Source of the DNA: Phytophthora colocasiae
Taxonomy: Eukaryota > Oomycota > Peronosporomycetes > Peronosporales > Peronosporaceae
Reading direction: 5' to 3'
Length of the DNA stretch: 64,000 bases
Assembly (NCBI GenBank): GCA_018806915.1
Contig: JAGKQI010000094.1
Coordinates: forward strand, 496,001 to 560,000
The notes below the pieces were generated by a model. It saw nothing but the letters and a program-made list of their open reading frames with translations. It was not told the DNA's origin and searched no databases. The position numbers and the translations under genes were made by a program. Positions 26,420-37,509 of this stretch are shown in pieces. The first letter of the stretch is position 1. Each line of letters starts with the position of its first letter.

Positions 26420-26985
26420 AGTCTTCGTGCCAAATAGCATTCCTAAAGCTGTGAAAGACTACCAGCGATGGATGGGCGGAGTTGATATCCACGACCAACT
26501 CCGCCTCCAACGCTTTTCGCTCCAGACATCCACCAAGTTCAAGAAGTACTATAAAAGTCTTTTCTTAGGCTTTGTCAATTTGGCCCTTGTGAACGCCTAT
26601 ATATCGTATCGTGAGACGGCTAGAATTACCGGGACTGCAGCTATGACTAGAGGAGAGTGGTATGGAGTACTACAAAATCAACTGCTGCAGCTCAAACCGG
26701 AAGACTTCGCTGGTGTTGTTGAGACGCCGCCTCCATCAACCCGCCGCAGACGCTCGCGTATACCCGTCGCTCACGCACCCGAGCAATACGAAGACTGGGT
26801 GACTGTGAGCGGGGTCCAAAAGCGCCGACAACGATCCTGCAAAGTATGTGCACTGTTACGAACCGACCGGAAGAAGAAATCATTTGCCACAACCTACTTC
26901 TGCGAACGCTGCTCGATCGACACTGCCAAGTGTTGGCTATGCAATAAGATCCGTTGGGAGTACCGGGGTGTTGCTAAGACCTGCT
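26420..26985 (+). pseudogene. 3' fragment of a piggyBac-like transposase
   Basis: The frame contains M-G-G-V-D-I-H-D-Q-L-R, the piggyBac motif with the third catalytic Asp, and then the cysteine-rich end (C-K-V-C ... C-E-R-C ... C-W-L-C). Both resemble 41460-42180. The first two thirds of the transposase are absent. It passes without a stop into Gypsy reverse transcriptase at A-K-T-C-F-K-F-G-L-Y, where the two families share an A-K-T-x-F-like stretch, so joining at microhomology is likely. Confidence 0.8.
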
Positions 26986-28305
26986 TCAAGTTCGGACTAT
27001 ACGAGTGGTTGGTGATGCCCTTCGGACTGTGTAACGCAGTACCTGCCTTCGAGAGACTTATGGAGAGTGTACTGGTCGACTTGAAGTGGCGTACCTGTCT
27101 GGTCTACTTGGATGACTGTGTGGTATTCAGTGAAGACTTCCCTACTCATCTAGTTCGCCTGAGGCAAGTACTCGAACGGTTCAGGACTGCCGGGTTCAAG
27201 CTCAAGATGAAGAAGTGCAAGTGGGGTCGAGACCAAGTGGCTTTCTTAGGTCACATCGTCACCCCCTCGGGTATACTTCCCAATCCTGAGAAGGTGAAGG
27301 CGGTCATGACGGTCGAACGACCGACCGACCTTCGAGGAGTACGTGCTTTCTTGGGGTTGACCAGCTACTTCCGTAGGTACATCCCTGGGTATGCTGCCAT
27401 CTCTGCCCCGATCGAGAAGTTGAAGATGAAGGGTGCACCTTTCATATGGAGCCCTGACTGCGAGTCCGCGTTTGTACAGTTAAAGCGCAAACTGGTCGAA
27501 CCGCCTATCCTGGTCTACCCCGACTTCAGTAAGAGGTTTAAGCTGTTCGTCGACTCGTCCAAGTTGGCGGTGGGCGCTTGCCTCATGCAGGAAGTAGCTG
27601 GACGGGATAGGGTAGTAGCCTATGCAAGTAAGTTGCTGGTTGGTTCGGAGAAGAACTGGATCAACAAGCAAGATGGTACTTCGGAGATCGAGTGCTGGGG
27701 AATAGTGTGGGCGACTCGCAAGTTTCGGTGCTACCTCGACCGGAACGAGTTCGACCTCTATACGCATCACAAGGCGCTGCTATGGGTGTTCAACGACACC
27801 AACCGGACGAGTAATGCCAAGCTGGCCAGGTGGGCGATGGAGTTGTCGCAACTACGTTTCAAGGTGTACCATCGACCAGGTACCTCGATGGGGCATGTAG
27901 ATGGTCTGTCGAGGTTGCATGCATCCACAGTCAGTGCGGTTACCATGGCCGATCTACTCAAAGAAGCGAACGATGGAGAGGTGGAGTCAGTTCAGGTCGG
28001 GGAGTCGACGACTCTTCGGAGAGGAAACCCCGCGATGGACCAAGTTACTGAAGCTGTCGAGACTGGTGTTCGAGTCGAGGTCGGGGAGCACTCTCCGACC
28101 GAGACTTCGGGTGGACCTCCTCCTGCTGAGGGAGTAGAGGACGGGCTGATGGTCGAGGAGGGTGGGCGAATCCAGGTCGGGGAGAGGCCGACCGAGGCGA
28201 CTACTAGGAGAATTGGTCGACGAGGACCTACTCCACCCGACGACGACCAACTACTCGTGTCTCCCGTCGACGTGTTTGGACTAGACCAGGCCCGCTTTTT
28301 GGCAC
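26986..28305 (+). pseudogene. Gypsy reverse transcriptase C-half and RNase H (displaced segment)
   Basis: Starts in mid-RT at K-F-G-L-Y-E-W-L-V-M-P-F-G-L, then the catalytic V-Y-L-D-D, the thumb (G-H-I-V-T-P-S-G-I), and Ty3/Gypsy RNase H (F-V-D-S-S-K-L-A-V-G-A-C, then Y-H-R-P-G-T-S-M-G-H-V-D-G-L-S-R). It ends near D-V-F-G-L-D-Q-A-R. No integrase follows. It is on the plus strand, whereas the element's gag and protease are on minus. Uninterrupted, but without the first half of RT it cannot be functional. Confidence 0.88.
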
Positions 28306-28665
28306 TTGTTGGAGTTCGAGATCGATACGGGGGATCATCCACCCATCAAGCAGAGACCGTACCGAGTGTCCAAGGCTGAAGGTGACGTTATGGAGGCTGA
28401 AGTACAGCAGTACCTCGACTTAGGGTTAATCCAGCCGTCGGCCAGCCCCTGGGCTAGTCCTGTGCTGATGATCCGGAAACCGGACGGGGGTATTCGATTC
28501 TGCATCGACTACCGTCGACTCAATGCGGTGACCGTCAAGGACTGCTACCCGATGCCACTCATCGACGACATCTTGGACGTGCTTGGGAACGCCAAACTAT
28601 TCTCTACTATGGATATTGCGTCGGGCTACTGGAATGTGCCCATGGCCAGAGGAAGTGTGGTGAAG
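28306..28665 (+). pseudogene. Gypsy reverse transcriptase N-half (displaced segment)
   Basis: Begins L-L-E-F-E-I-D-T-G and includes L-I-Q-P-S-A-S-P-W-A-S-P and the F-S-T-M-D-I-A-S-G-Y-W catalytic region, ending at S-V-V-K-T. It is the exact complement of the neighbouring RT C-half: the break falls at the same point in RT. Here it lies downstream of the C-half, not upstream. Confidence 0.87.
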
Positions 28666-31600
28666 ACAACGTCCCGGCTTCATAGAAGTCTCCACGAACA
28701 AGTCGCCGAACGACTCCAGAGTCTGTCGGAACAGTTCCTTTTGCTCAGGGTCCAATTTCGAGCCGGAGAAGTCTATCGCGAACTCCTCTCGTAACACCTT
28801 GTCGAGTCCCGGCATGGGATGACGAGTCGGTTCATCGGTCACAGTCGCGCTTCTCACTACAGAGTCCACCCAGTCTTGTTCAGTTGAGAATCGCCGTTCA
28901 GACGGAGTAGCCGATGGGTTAGTCGAAGGACTCGACGTCGATTCACTCATAAATGCAGAGTCGGGCACCACAGTCGCCGCGGCTAGATGCGTTCCCTTCT
29001 TGATAATAAGCTCTTCCGTAGACGCGTTGCACACTTCGACAAGCAACTTCCCTTGGTTCACTGTGCAAAGAGTCCGCGCCACTCGAACGGTACCATCAAG
29101 TCCCGGTACTCCCTCTACGAGCACGGTGTCTCCATCGCGGGCTCGTCCACTCACTTCAGAGGCTACTAGCGCCTGACCACCAGGGCAGAGCCTGACGGTC
29201 GAGCTGATGCGGGCGGAGTACACTTCTTCCACACGCGGGGACCCAAGCGAAAACACTTCGTTCGTGTCTTTCAGGGTAACCGTGTTCGAATCTAGGTCAA
29301 TCACAGCTCTGAACATCTTGAGTGAGTCGGTCCCGAGTATTACATCCACATGCATCCGCTCAACCACTACGAACGGTCGAGTCACTTCCACTGACCCAAG
29401 TCTCAGTGGCAAGTCGACGATACCACTAATTTTCAAGGAGTGGCCTGATACACCGTTCAAGTTTTCAGAGTAGGGTCTCAACGAGGCGTCAGCTCGGCCG
29501 ATACGTCGTAGCACCTTCCGATCGATCAAACTGACGACTGCTCCCGAGTCGATCAGCAACTCAACGGGCACGCAGTCGACGTATCCAGCCGAGACGGCTT
29601 CCACTCCACTGACGGATCCGATCACTCTCTTTCCTTCCGGAACCACACACTCCTCATCTGCTGCACAAGATTCGTCAACTTCGACTATCCCGGGTTTCGG
29701 TCGGTCTCTCTCAGGCGGAGGCTTGGGAGGTACAGGTTCAGCTACCACATACGCGTAATCATACACGCTGTTCGAGCACTCCCTCGGACAGTTGGGCCCG
29801 AGTTCTTCGGCACTCTCGCTAGTTAGTGAGGAACCGTCGAACTGAACTCGCTTGGGGGAGTGAACCTTCCGTTTGGGGAGAGCCGTCCGCAAGCACTCCT
29901 CGCAGCGCCCTTCACGCTCTTGCAGCTTGGCTCGAATGAGTGGACCATCACCATGGTACTTCTTCACAACTGTCTTCAAGATCTGTTTCATCACCGATCC
30001 ACTCATCACTCTATAGTAGGGAGCCACTTTGGCCAACGCTCGCTCATCGAGGTCAGTCCCTTCGAAGTCAACCTCCGGCAGGACGTAGTCGGGCAGTAGT
30101 AACATTCCACAGTCTACACATACCGCATTCGCTTTTTCTTCTTCTTTGACCAGGTAGTACACTGTCCGGTGGACCAATGCACGCCACTTCGGATCTAGAT
30201 GTCGACTTCGACGCGCAGAGACCGACACGGCGCTCACGGCACTCGACGTGAGAGCCTCATTCAAGTCTACCGCCACATTGGCGATCACCATCTCCTCAGT
30301 AGACGAGGTTGGGGGTAGTTCATGGAGTGCCCCAACGTCATCTATTTTGGGAGTAGGCGCCATCCTTCCACCTCCAACGTCCCGTTCGTCGGAGCCTTCT
30401 CCGGTCACATTAGGCTTGGGCATTTCACTCTCCGTCGACTTACCCAAGTCGCTGAAATCACGGTTGGCACGCTTGGCCGCACCAGTAGTGGCCAAGGTTT
30501 TACGGTACCAGTCTAGCCAGTACTCAGGGGATGAGAGTACACCAGGTGACGACTCACGGGTGCGTGCCAACACTTCCTCTTCAATCCCCAACACAGCGCT
30601 CAAGTCCTCGAGCGACATCTCGCCCACTTGCGTTGAATTCTCTTTCACTCGTCTCTTAAGTTCCACTTCATCCAAAGGAAAGAGTCGCTCCTCTAGTTCC
30701 TTGTCATATTCTTCTCTCTCAGTCTCCACGCCTAAGTCCAGTCCTTCAGTCAGCTCATCCAATTCTCCAGTCGAAAATACTCTCTCATGTGCCTTCGTCT
30801 CCCTTTGAGTAGCTTCGTTGATGCTCGCCTCACCCCCACCAGTTCCATCGGTGGTAGACGTCACATCCGCAGTTCTGTCCGGTAATATACACCCGCTCTC
30901 ATCAGGAGACACTTCTAAAGCGTCAGTAGTAGTACTCGCCTTGCCCCCACCAGTCCCGTCGGTGGTAGGCGTCACATCTTCTTCGTCATCTAGTTCTTCA
31001 TCTGGTTCATCGGAAGCCATTTCAGGGTTGGCTTCGGTAGTGGTCGACTCACGTTCTCTCGTCGGGGTTGTCGTCCGCTCTTTATTTCTCGTAGGGGTTA
31101 TCGTCGACTCTTCAATTCTCGTAGGGGTTATCGTCGACTCTTCAATTCTCGTAGGGGTTATCGTCGACTCTTCAATTCTCGTAGGGGTTTTCATCGACTC
31201 TTCATTTCTCGTAGGGGTTACTTTTTCTTCAATTCTCGTAGGGGTATTCATCGACTCACTTATTTCGTCCGGCTGCTCCTCCACAGGAGCTACTTCTTCT
31301 TCGACACTGTTTGTTTCTTCATCCTCAGTCTCGCTCATTTCATCAATCACATCCACATTAGGCTCGAAAATACTGTCATCAAAACCCAGGCGGTCACTTC
31401 CATTTTCCTTCTCGTTCACTCTCGTAGTTCCGTTCACTCTAGTCGTCCAGTCACATTTAACCATTTTAGGTTTCCGAAGGGGAGATCTCCTATAACTAGG
31501 ATCGGACCTCCCAGTACTCCCTCTAGTCGGACGGTCATCCTGGTGTAGCTCAAAGTAGGGGTCTTTCATCAGGTCTCCCACATAAGCTGTCACCGTACAC

Positions 31601-31743
31601 TTCTCTTCATCATCAGCTCTCTCAGCCATTCCATTCACAGTCTCATTCACTTCAATTTCTATCAGTTCACTCTTCACAGTTCCCAGAGAGGCCACCGAGG
31701 CCGCACTCTTAGTAGTAGTACGACGTTCAGTGTCTCTCGTCAA
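28666..31743 (-). pseudogene. Gypsy pol N-terminal region with aspartic protease
   Basis: An uninterrupted minus-strand frame of about 1,025 codons. The N-terminal half is acidic and low complexity, with a 10-residue repeat (T-P-T-R-I-E-E-S-T-I). The retroviral-type aspartic protease is at about 29200-29560: L-L-I-D-S-G-A with the catalytic Asp, then V-I-L-G-T-D. It ends at F-V-E-T-S-M-K-P-G-R, the point where RT should begin, and there the sequence flips to the plus-strand RT pieces. It is in the same frame as gag, separated by one TGA at 31801-31803. Confidence 0.85.
31060..31255. repeat. 30-bp minisatellite in the Gypsy polyprotein
   Basis: About six copies of a 30-bp unit (core TCGTAGGGGTTATCGTCGAC), in frame, coding for the T-P-T-R-I-E-E-S-T-I repeat. 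Confidence 0.85.
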
Positions 31744-31800
31744 GTCGTCCAGCTGGCAGGAGGAAGGCGCGACTCCTTCCTTCCCTTCTTCCAGCCCCCA

Positions 31801-32880
31801 TCATTGCCTACCAGCATTCGCAGTCGACGACCCAGGGTTCGACTTCTGAGCCAGCTGACTGAGCATCTCACGCGTAGGACAGTTCGCAACAACGTGGCCA
31901 TCACCTCCACACAAGAAGCACGTCCGAGGACCCCGACGGTACTGATCGTTCGAGCGAGAGTTCGAGTTGTAGTTGGTCGACGGCGGCTGGTTAGGCTGCT
32001 GAGGACGCTGATAGACTCGAGGTAGTTCGCACTCGACGTTGATGTGGCCAGTCGCCTGGCAGTTCGTACAGACTGAGTTGTTCCGGCGACAGTTCAAACG
32101 GCTACACCCTAAGGTATGGCAGCGACCACACACTATGTGACCCTCTTGAGTATACAGATCAGGACCCTGACGGATACCTCTCATCGGAGTAGCCGGTAAA
32201 GCTGAGGTAGACGGTTGAGACGGTACAGCATACACTCCTTGAGTCGTGTTCGGAGCCAACTGGTACTGGACGGCGGCAACTGGAGGGGGAGTCTGTGACG
32301 CTTGAGTCTGTTGCTGAGCCAGCAAGTTCTGAGTCTGCTGCATTATAGCGAGCATCTGCTTCATCATGTCGTCGTTGGCTGTCTTCTTGGGCGGCTCATC
32401 AGCAAAGTCAGTGTCGTCTTCCACGGGCAAGTGTTGGTTCTTGTACAACAACACTGCCACAGCCTGAGGGATCGAGTTCACCAGTGAGGTGTCCAGAGTG
32501 TTCCTCCACTGCTTGTTCCGTAGTCCATACAGAAAGTACTGGTACCTCATCTCCGGGTCGAAGTACTGTGCAGCGTCACACAGGCTCGAGATCAAGTCAC
32601 CCCACACTTCAGCAGACATACCACGAGAGCGCTTCGTCTTCTTCAGTCGCTCGATCATCTGCAGAGGGGTCTGACAGATGAACTGGTTGTGGAACCGCGT
32701 ACGAAGAGTCTCGAAGTCGTTGATCTGCGAGTACGTCCACCACTCTTCGCCAGTCTTACCCTTCAGGCACTCCCTGAAGGCACTCAAACGGAGCGAACCG
32801 TCGAGTCCCTGAGTAGCTCTCTCGAAGTCGTTCCAAAACGTCCGGGCCTTGTTGACCGAAGCACTGTCAGAGAATCATCC
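31801..32880 (-). pseudogene. Gypsy gag, capsid and zinc-knuckle part
   Basis: The frame carries a retrotransposon capsid signature (W-N-D-F-E-R-A-T near 32840, G-E-E-W-W-T-Y, then F-H-N-Q-F). Cysteine-rich knuckles follow: C-G-R-C ... C, C-T-N-C-Q-A-T-G-H-I-N-V-E-C and C-F-L-C-G-G-D-G-H-V-V-A-N-C. It ends at TGA 31801-31803 and the pol frame continues directly. A frameshift near 32880 separates it from the upstream gag part. Confidence 0.85.
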
Positions 32881-34213
32881 GGATAGCATTCTTGATGTTC
32901 GATGGCATCCCGACGGGTTGAGGTCTCGTCACCTGACTCACCGGTTGAGGGTAGACGGGAGGCAGTTGGTTGGGGTAGTAACCCAAACCAGCTACTGACG
33001 GCTGACCCATCGGCGTAGTCATCGGAACACTCGGGGTAGCAGTCAGGGGTACCGGCAACGAAGGTCGCTGAGCCGACGGATTTGAAGTCACAGGATGCAT
33101 CCGGTAGGCAGAAGGCAGTTGTTGGCTCGGGTACACAGGATGAGACGGCGGAAGCTCAGTAGTCGCAGGAGCAGCTTGAACTCCTTGAGTCATCTGAGGG
33201 TACGGATTCGCCATCGGATGTTGCACAGCAGTAGACGTCTGGACGACGGGGGTTGGATTTCCGTACGAGAAACCCACCACAGTAGACCATCCAGCGGGCT
33301 GGATGAAAGGGCTCGTCATCCCAGTCCCAGGTACCCCAGGGGTAGTTCCGATCGTAACGTTCTGGTAACTTGCTATAGCCGACCGGTTCGACTGAGGGAC
33401 ACTTGCGGCAGGAGTCACTACGGGAGCAAGAGTAGATGGCCAACCGGTGTTCACACTTGGTTGAGTTGTTGGTAGTTGACTACCCCATCCAGTAGGGAAT
33501 ACTCCGGTCGGGTTCGAGGCTGCTCCCAGGTTACCTTCAACATTCAAAGGGTAACCTGTATGTCCAACCACACTAGTGGGGATCGCACTAGCCTGAACAG
33601 AGGTAGCCAGAGACTGCGTGGAAGGGTCAATCGCCAAAGAGTAACGGGACCGTACAGGCTGTTGCATCGTCATCAGATCAGGATTCGTAGTAGTCGTAGG
33701 TGCCGGTGGTTGCCAGGTTAGACCCGTAGAGGGGTCTACTTCGTAACGCGGGGTCGCTCCAGGAGGGGCACTTGGAATCGCTGCAAATCCAGTCCCGGGA
33801 TGGTTCAGGGTAGAGGTAGGTTCCACAATAGCAGGGGAGCTGCTCTCGTCGGGTCTCAGGCCTCCTGTCTGAGGTTCAGAGGAACTTCGAACTAGTCTTG
33901 GTCGGGGTGGTTCAGGTCGGTTCGAACCTTGAGCTGCTCTGCGGACGATGGACTGGACGGAGCTAAGGCCACCAGCCGAAGTCAGGTCAGGTCGTCCCGT
34001 ATTAGGAGTATGGAGAGTACTCCCTCCACCCAATCACGCATCAGTTGACCATCCAGTACTTCCTCCCAAGTCGACGGGGACTGAAGTAGCAGCCGACTGC
34101 TCTCCTCCAGCTTCAAACCATGTCGTAGACGGGTGACCGGCGCTCCTTCCTCCACTTGAAATGGGACTGCCGTTGCCTTCGTCGAGTCCGCCGTGTGGAC
34201 CGAACGAGGACAT
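32867..34213 (-). pseudogene. Gypsy gag N-terminal part
   Basis: A proline-, serine- and threonine-rich frame. The likely ATG is at 34211-34213 (M-S-S-F-G-P-H-G-G). One in-frame TGA at 34034-34036 interrupts it, and it ends in the wrong frame just after M-P-S-N-I-K-N-A-I-R near 32890. Upstream of the ATG the frame codes for poly-Glu from a TTC/GAA microsatellite (34226-34265). Two lesions within gag mark the element as dead. Confidence 0.75.
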
Positions 34214-34265
34214 CTCAATCTCGGGTTCTTCTTCTTCTTCTTCTTCTTCTTCTTCTTCTTCTTCT

Positions 34266-35067
34266 GTAGTCTTGGGTTCCTGTAGCACTCCCGCCCAGGT
34301 AATCCACTCCCAGATCCTGTACACGCCTGTGGGTAGAGTAGATGTAGATGGAGACTGTCTTCACTTAGTGACTCGCTTCTGAGCTAGTCCGCTTGCTTCA
34401 AAGGTACTTCCGATAAGGTCTTGGTCTCGTCTTCTTAGTGTAGTCGCCGAACACCTCCCTAGTTGACCCCTGTCGAACTAGCAGTGACGCGATCTCCCAC
34501 TCCCCGTTGATAGTACTGTTCTTCGATGTCCTTGGCAGCAGGCGTATTCCCTCGTCGGCGCTCACTTAGCAGACCTTTCTCCAGTGGACAACTACCCTGC
34601 TTCTCCACAACTTGTCGTATATCCGGTTAAGGGTCGAGTAGTTGCGGACTGTTGGCAAGTAGGTCTGGGCGGGGAGCTTAAGGAATACGTAAAATGCAAA
34701 CTTCTTTCTTCTTGTTTTGGGGTTGTTCTTAACTTGGTAGATACACGACTGACTGGATTTCTGGGCGGTCCGGACCAGCACTGGTAGGGATGACACCTCA
34801 CCGGAGTAGAAGAGCACTGGGACTAGGCATGACATCCGTCCTCTCACGATAGTATGATGGTAGACGAGGCAGTAGTAGATGAGAGATACCTCCAAACTCC
34901 AAACTGGACCTCAGACACGGACAGTAGGCGACGTTGGACAAGGCCCCGGGACATAGTGCGCGCCCGACGCTGGTTCACACACTATATTCCCGGGTACGGG
35001 ACAGTGGGGAACAAAGTCTAAGACAAAAGAATTTGCACATTCCAGTTTTCAACAAGCTGCACACAAG
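34266..35067. other. Probable 5' leader or LTR region of the Gypsy element
   Basis: No gene seen. As the gag is on minus, its LTR should lie here. A minus-strand start such as TGTTCCCCACTGTCC near 35010 and a TATA-like GGAATATAGTG nearby would fit, but no second LTR copy is in the window, so I cannot set the limits. Confidence 0.35.
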
Positions 35068-35505
35068 ATGTCAATCTTCGCCAATATCGTCGGGACTGAC
35101 CACCTTTTTGCCCAAAGATTCGAGAGAAACCTGACAGTGCGCGAACTCCTAGAAAACTATATAGCGAAGAAGAAATGGGACTGCTCTGCCGACGAACTCA
35201 GCCTCTACTTCTCGAGGAAGAACGGTCAGCGACTAGATGAAAGCGAACCTGAAGCCTTAGATCTGATCCACGGCAAAATATCCGATGGCGTCAGGCAGAT
35301 CATGAGCGACGACAACAGAATTGACCCAAACACGCTAGTTCGAACGTTTCACCGCACGTGTGGCACTTATTTGCTGCTGTTTGCTCCACCTCGAATACAA
35401 CGTCTGTACAGAAAGAGTGTGGCTGAAACCAGGCGCAGTTTAATCAGTACGCATCGATATTGGTATACGATGGAGTTTTTTAGTTGTACTGACCTTTTCT
35501 TTTGA
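35068..35505 (+). CDS. Crinkler (CRN)-like N-terminal domain, header only
   Basis: 145 residues from ATG 35068. Residues 1-110 follow the ubiquitin-like CRN header pattern: an I-V-G opening, S/T-V-x-x-L around 23-27, then A-D-E-L-S-L-Y-F-S-R-K at about 41-51, where the L-x-L-F-L-A-K motif of CRNs should be, followed by the L-D-E-S-E-P and G-I/V-x-x-I-M segments. The motif is altered (L-Y-F-S-R for L-F-L-A-K). The frame stops 35 residues after the header, with no C-terminal effector domain. CRNs are cytoplasmic oomycete effectors that act in host nuclei. Whether an intron leads to a further exon is unclear; the candidate junctions I tried gave stops. There is no obvious signal peptide. Confidence 0.6.
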   Translation: MSIFANIVGTDHLFAQRFERNLTVRELLENYIAKKKWDCSADELSLYFSRKNGQRLDESEPEALDLIHGKISDGVRQIMSDDNRIDPNTLVRTFHRTCGTYLLLFAPPRIQRLYRKSVAETRRSLISTHRYWYTMEFFSCTDLFF

Positions 35506-35936
35506 CATGATGTTTGCCAGAATTAGGTCTTTTAGCTGTAGAAGACGCGGACTTGGAGAGCTTTGAAGAATTGCCGGTGTGCTGGTGGAAGAAGCTCACT
35601 TCTTACGTTTTACCCTTGAAAGTGGTCACACAGAAAAAAATGTTATGATACAGTACCAGAGGCATCAGAAGATGCTCCGTACTTGATGGTTCCAAAAACT
35701 AAAGTCTTCATCTTCCATGTCGTACTTCTCTTCAGAGTCATACGATGAAGCGTAAATGTGCACAACTACGTGAACAAAGGGTGACACACGAGCAAGCCTC
35801 ATACGAATAGTTTTAGGAAACTACAGAAGACCAAAGTTACCACCGAGTTTGTATTTCTTGAATTGCTGAGTTTCTCACTACACTCGTCTACGTTTTCACT
35901 CGAACTGGACGACCTCGCTGTCTCTGTATGAAACTC
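35506..35936. other. Intergenic region 3' of ARP3
   Basis: No gene supported. A short frame (E-D-A-D-L-E-S-F-E-E-L-P-V-C-W-W) near 35545-35595 looks codon-like and could be a remnant of the CRN-like gene. Confidence 0.4.
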
Positions 35937-37272
35937 TTACATGGTAGCGTTAAAGACCGGGTTGTGTCGCGCGATGCGCGGGCCTTCCTCATCGTACTGG
36001 GCCTTTGTGTGGCAAACACGGTAGAAATCAGGAGTCGACGCCACCATACTACCACCGAACCACACAGCGAAACGCTGCATACGGTGCGACAGCACATTCA
36101 CCTCAAGAGCTTCAGCATGTGCCTGCTGGTACTTGGAGTGCAATGCGAGGTTGGCCGCCTGCCGGTCGTCAGCGAGACGCTTGATGTCGCGCTGTAGACG
36201 ACGGCCAAAGTCCTTGAACATGGTGCTTCCTCCAGACAGAACAATGTTCTTGTACAGTCCACGCCGAGTATCAATGGGACACTTCAAAATGGCTTCATCC
36301 ACGACATTCGGCAATGGGGTCGTAAAGTCCGTGGAGAAGATCTCCGGGTTGAAGAAAATCTCAGGAGCCAGGAAACGTTCGTATCCGACATCAATCTCCC
36401 ATGGCTGCTTGGTACGCGGGTGCAGGTCCGAGTACTTGAGGAAGTACTTGTCGGGTTTCTGGTCGTACTTCTTGAACTCTTTGACGAGATCCGAGCACAC
36501 GTAACTGTGCGATTCCTTCACGCGCTTAGCGACTTCGAGTGATTCCTCAGGAGGAACCGCTTCACCTCGATCACGCAGCATCTTCTGGATAAAGTGGGTA
36601 ACATCCCGACCAGCAAGTGGAATGTGGCGAATGCAACTGCCAATGACATATCCGTCCGCAACGGGGATGACGTGGGTCACACCGTCACCCGAGTCAATGA
36701 CCGTACCAGTCAACGATCGCTGCGATGGGTCCTTAATCTTCGGCCAGGAAGCGTACAGCGCCAACACAGCCTGCACTGCAATGTAAAGTCCTGGAACGTT
36801 GAAAGTTTCGAACATGATTTCAGCAGTAGCTTCACGGTTCTCCGGAGGGTTGAGAGGGGGTTCCGTCAGCAACATATAGTGCTCCTCCGGTTCACAGCGC
36901 ATATGCTGAAACAGACAGCGTTGCCAGAGCTTCTCCATATTGTCCCAGTTCTGCACGATACCCTGGGCAATGGGGTAGTTGACCTGGTGGGTGGAAGAGT
37001 GGTCCAGAGCCTCGTTGCCAATGTGAAAGTCCAAGTCATCGATGCCTTGACGACTGCGGACAGTATTGGAGTCATTGCCACCCACTGCAATAGTGGACGG
37101 GATGATGTAGCTGGGCTCAGCATTGCCGGCATATCCCATTTTGGTGTAGCTGGTTGTCAAATATGTAAAATGTCATTAATTAAGCACAGAAAAGGAAGAG
37201 AACGGAGGGGGGTTATATACAAGCGTACCCTGTGCCATTGTCGATCACCACTGCAGGCTTGAACGATGCCAT
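35937..37272 (-). CDS. ARP3: Actin-related protein 3 (Arp2/3 complex)
   Basis: Two exons, complement of 35937-37149 and 37229-37272, joined by a 79-bp GT-AG intron (37150-37228), giving 418 residues, the usual ARP3 length. Exon 1 codes for [14 protein letters not shown]; the junction gives [12 protein letters not shown], the phosphate-1 loop of the actin fold. Further actin-family signatures: [11 protein letters not shown] (phosphate 2), [11 protein letters not shown] (adenosine site) and W-F-G-G-S near the end. The V-I-P-V-A-D-G-Y and L-T-E-P-P-L-N-P segments are ARP3-like. It nucleates branched actin with ARP2 in the cytoplasm. Intact single-copy-type housekeeping gene. Confidence 0.95.
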
Positions 37273-37509
37273 CGCAGCGTAGGAGAGAAGAGCAGGACGG
37301 GAAGGATTCTCGCTTTTGCTGATTATGGAGCTGCCTCCCTGCTTCACGTTGTCGCAGACGTGTACACCAAATATACGTAATATTGAGGTGTAATACACGG
37401 ACTGACACATCACTTTGACACAACTACGACACAATTGACACACACATCAAGTTGAAGTGACAGTGACAATAGACTCGTTCGTTATTCATTACCCCAATAG
37501 CTCGAAGCT
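37273..37509. promoter_or_regulatory. Probable bidirectional promoter, ARP3 and Cys-rich gene
   Basis: Only 237 bp separate the ATGs of two divergent genes, so both promoters must overlap or sit close together. No clear TATA box. Confidence 0.5.

Noticed and set aside
26166..28379. A 737-codon frame as a single host gene
   Set aside because: It joins a piggyBac end and two Gypsy RT segments in the wrong order; it is a product of rearrangement.
31060..31255. CRISPR-like array
   Set aside because: It is a 30-bp in-frame minisatellite in a Gypsy polyprotein.
35461..35640. Second exon of the Crinkler-like gene
   Set aside because: The GT-AG combinations tried from 35460 give an immediate stop or a short tail without a domain.
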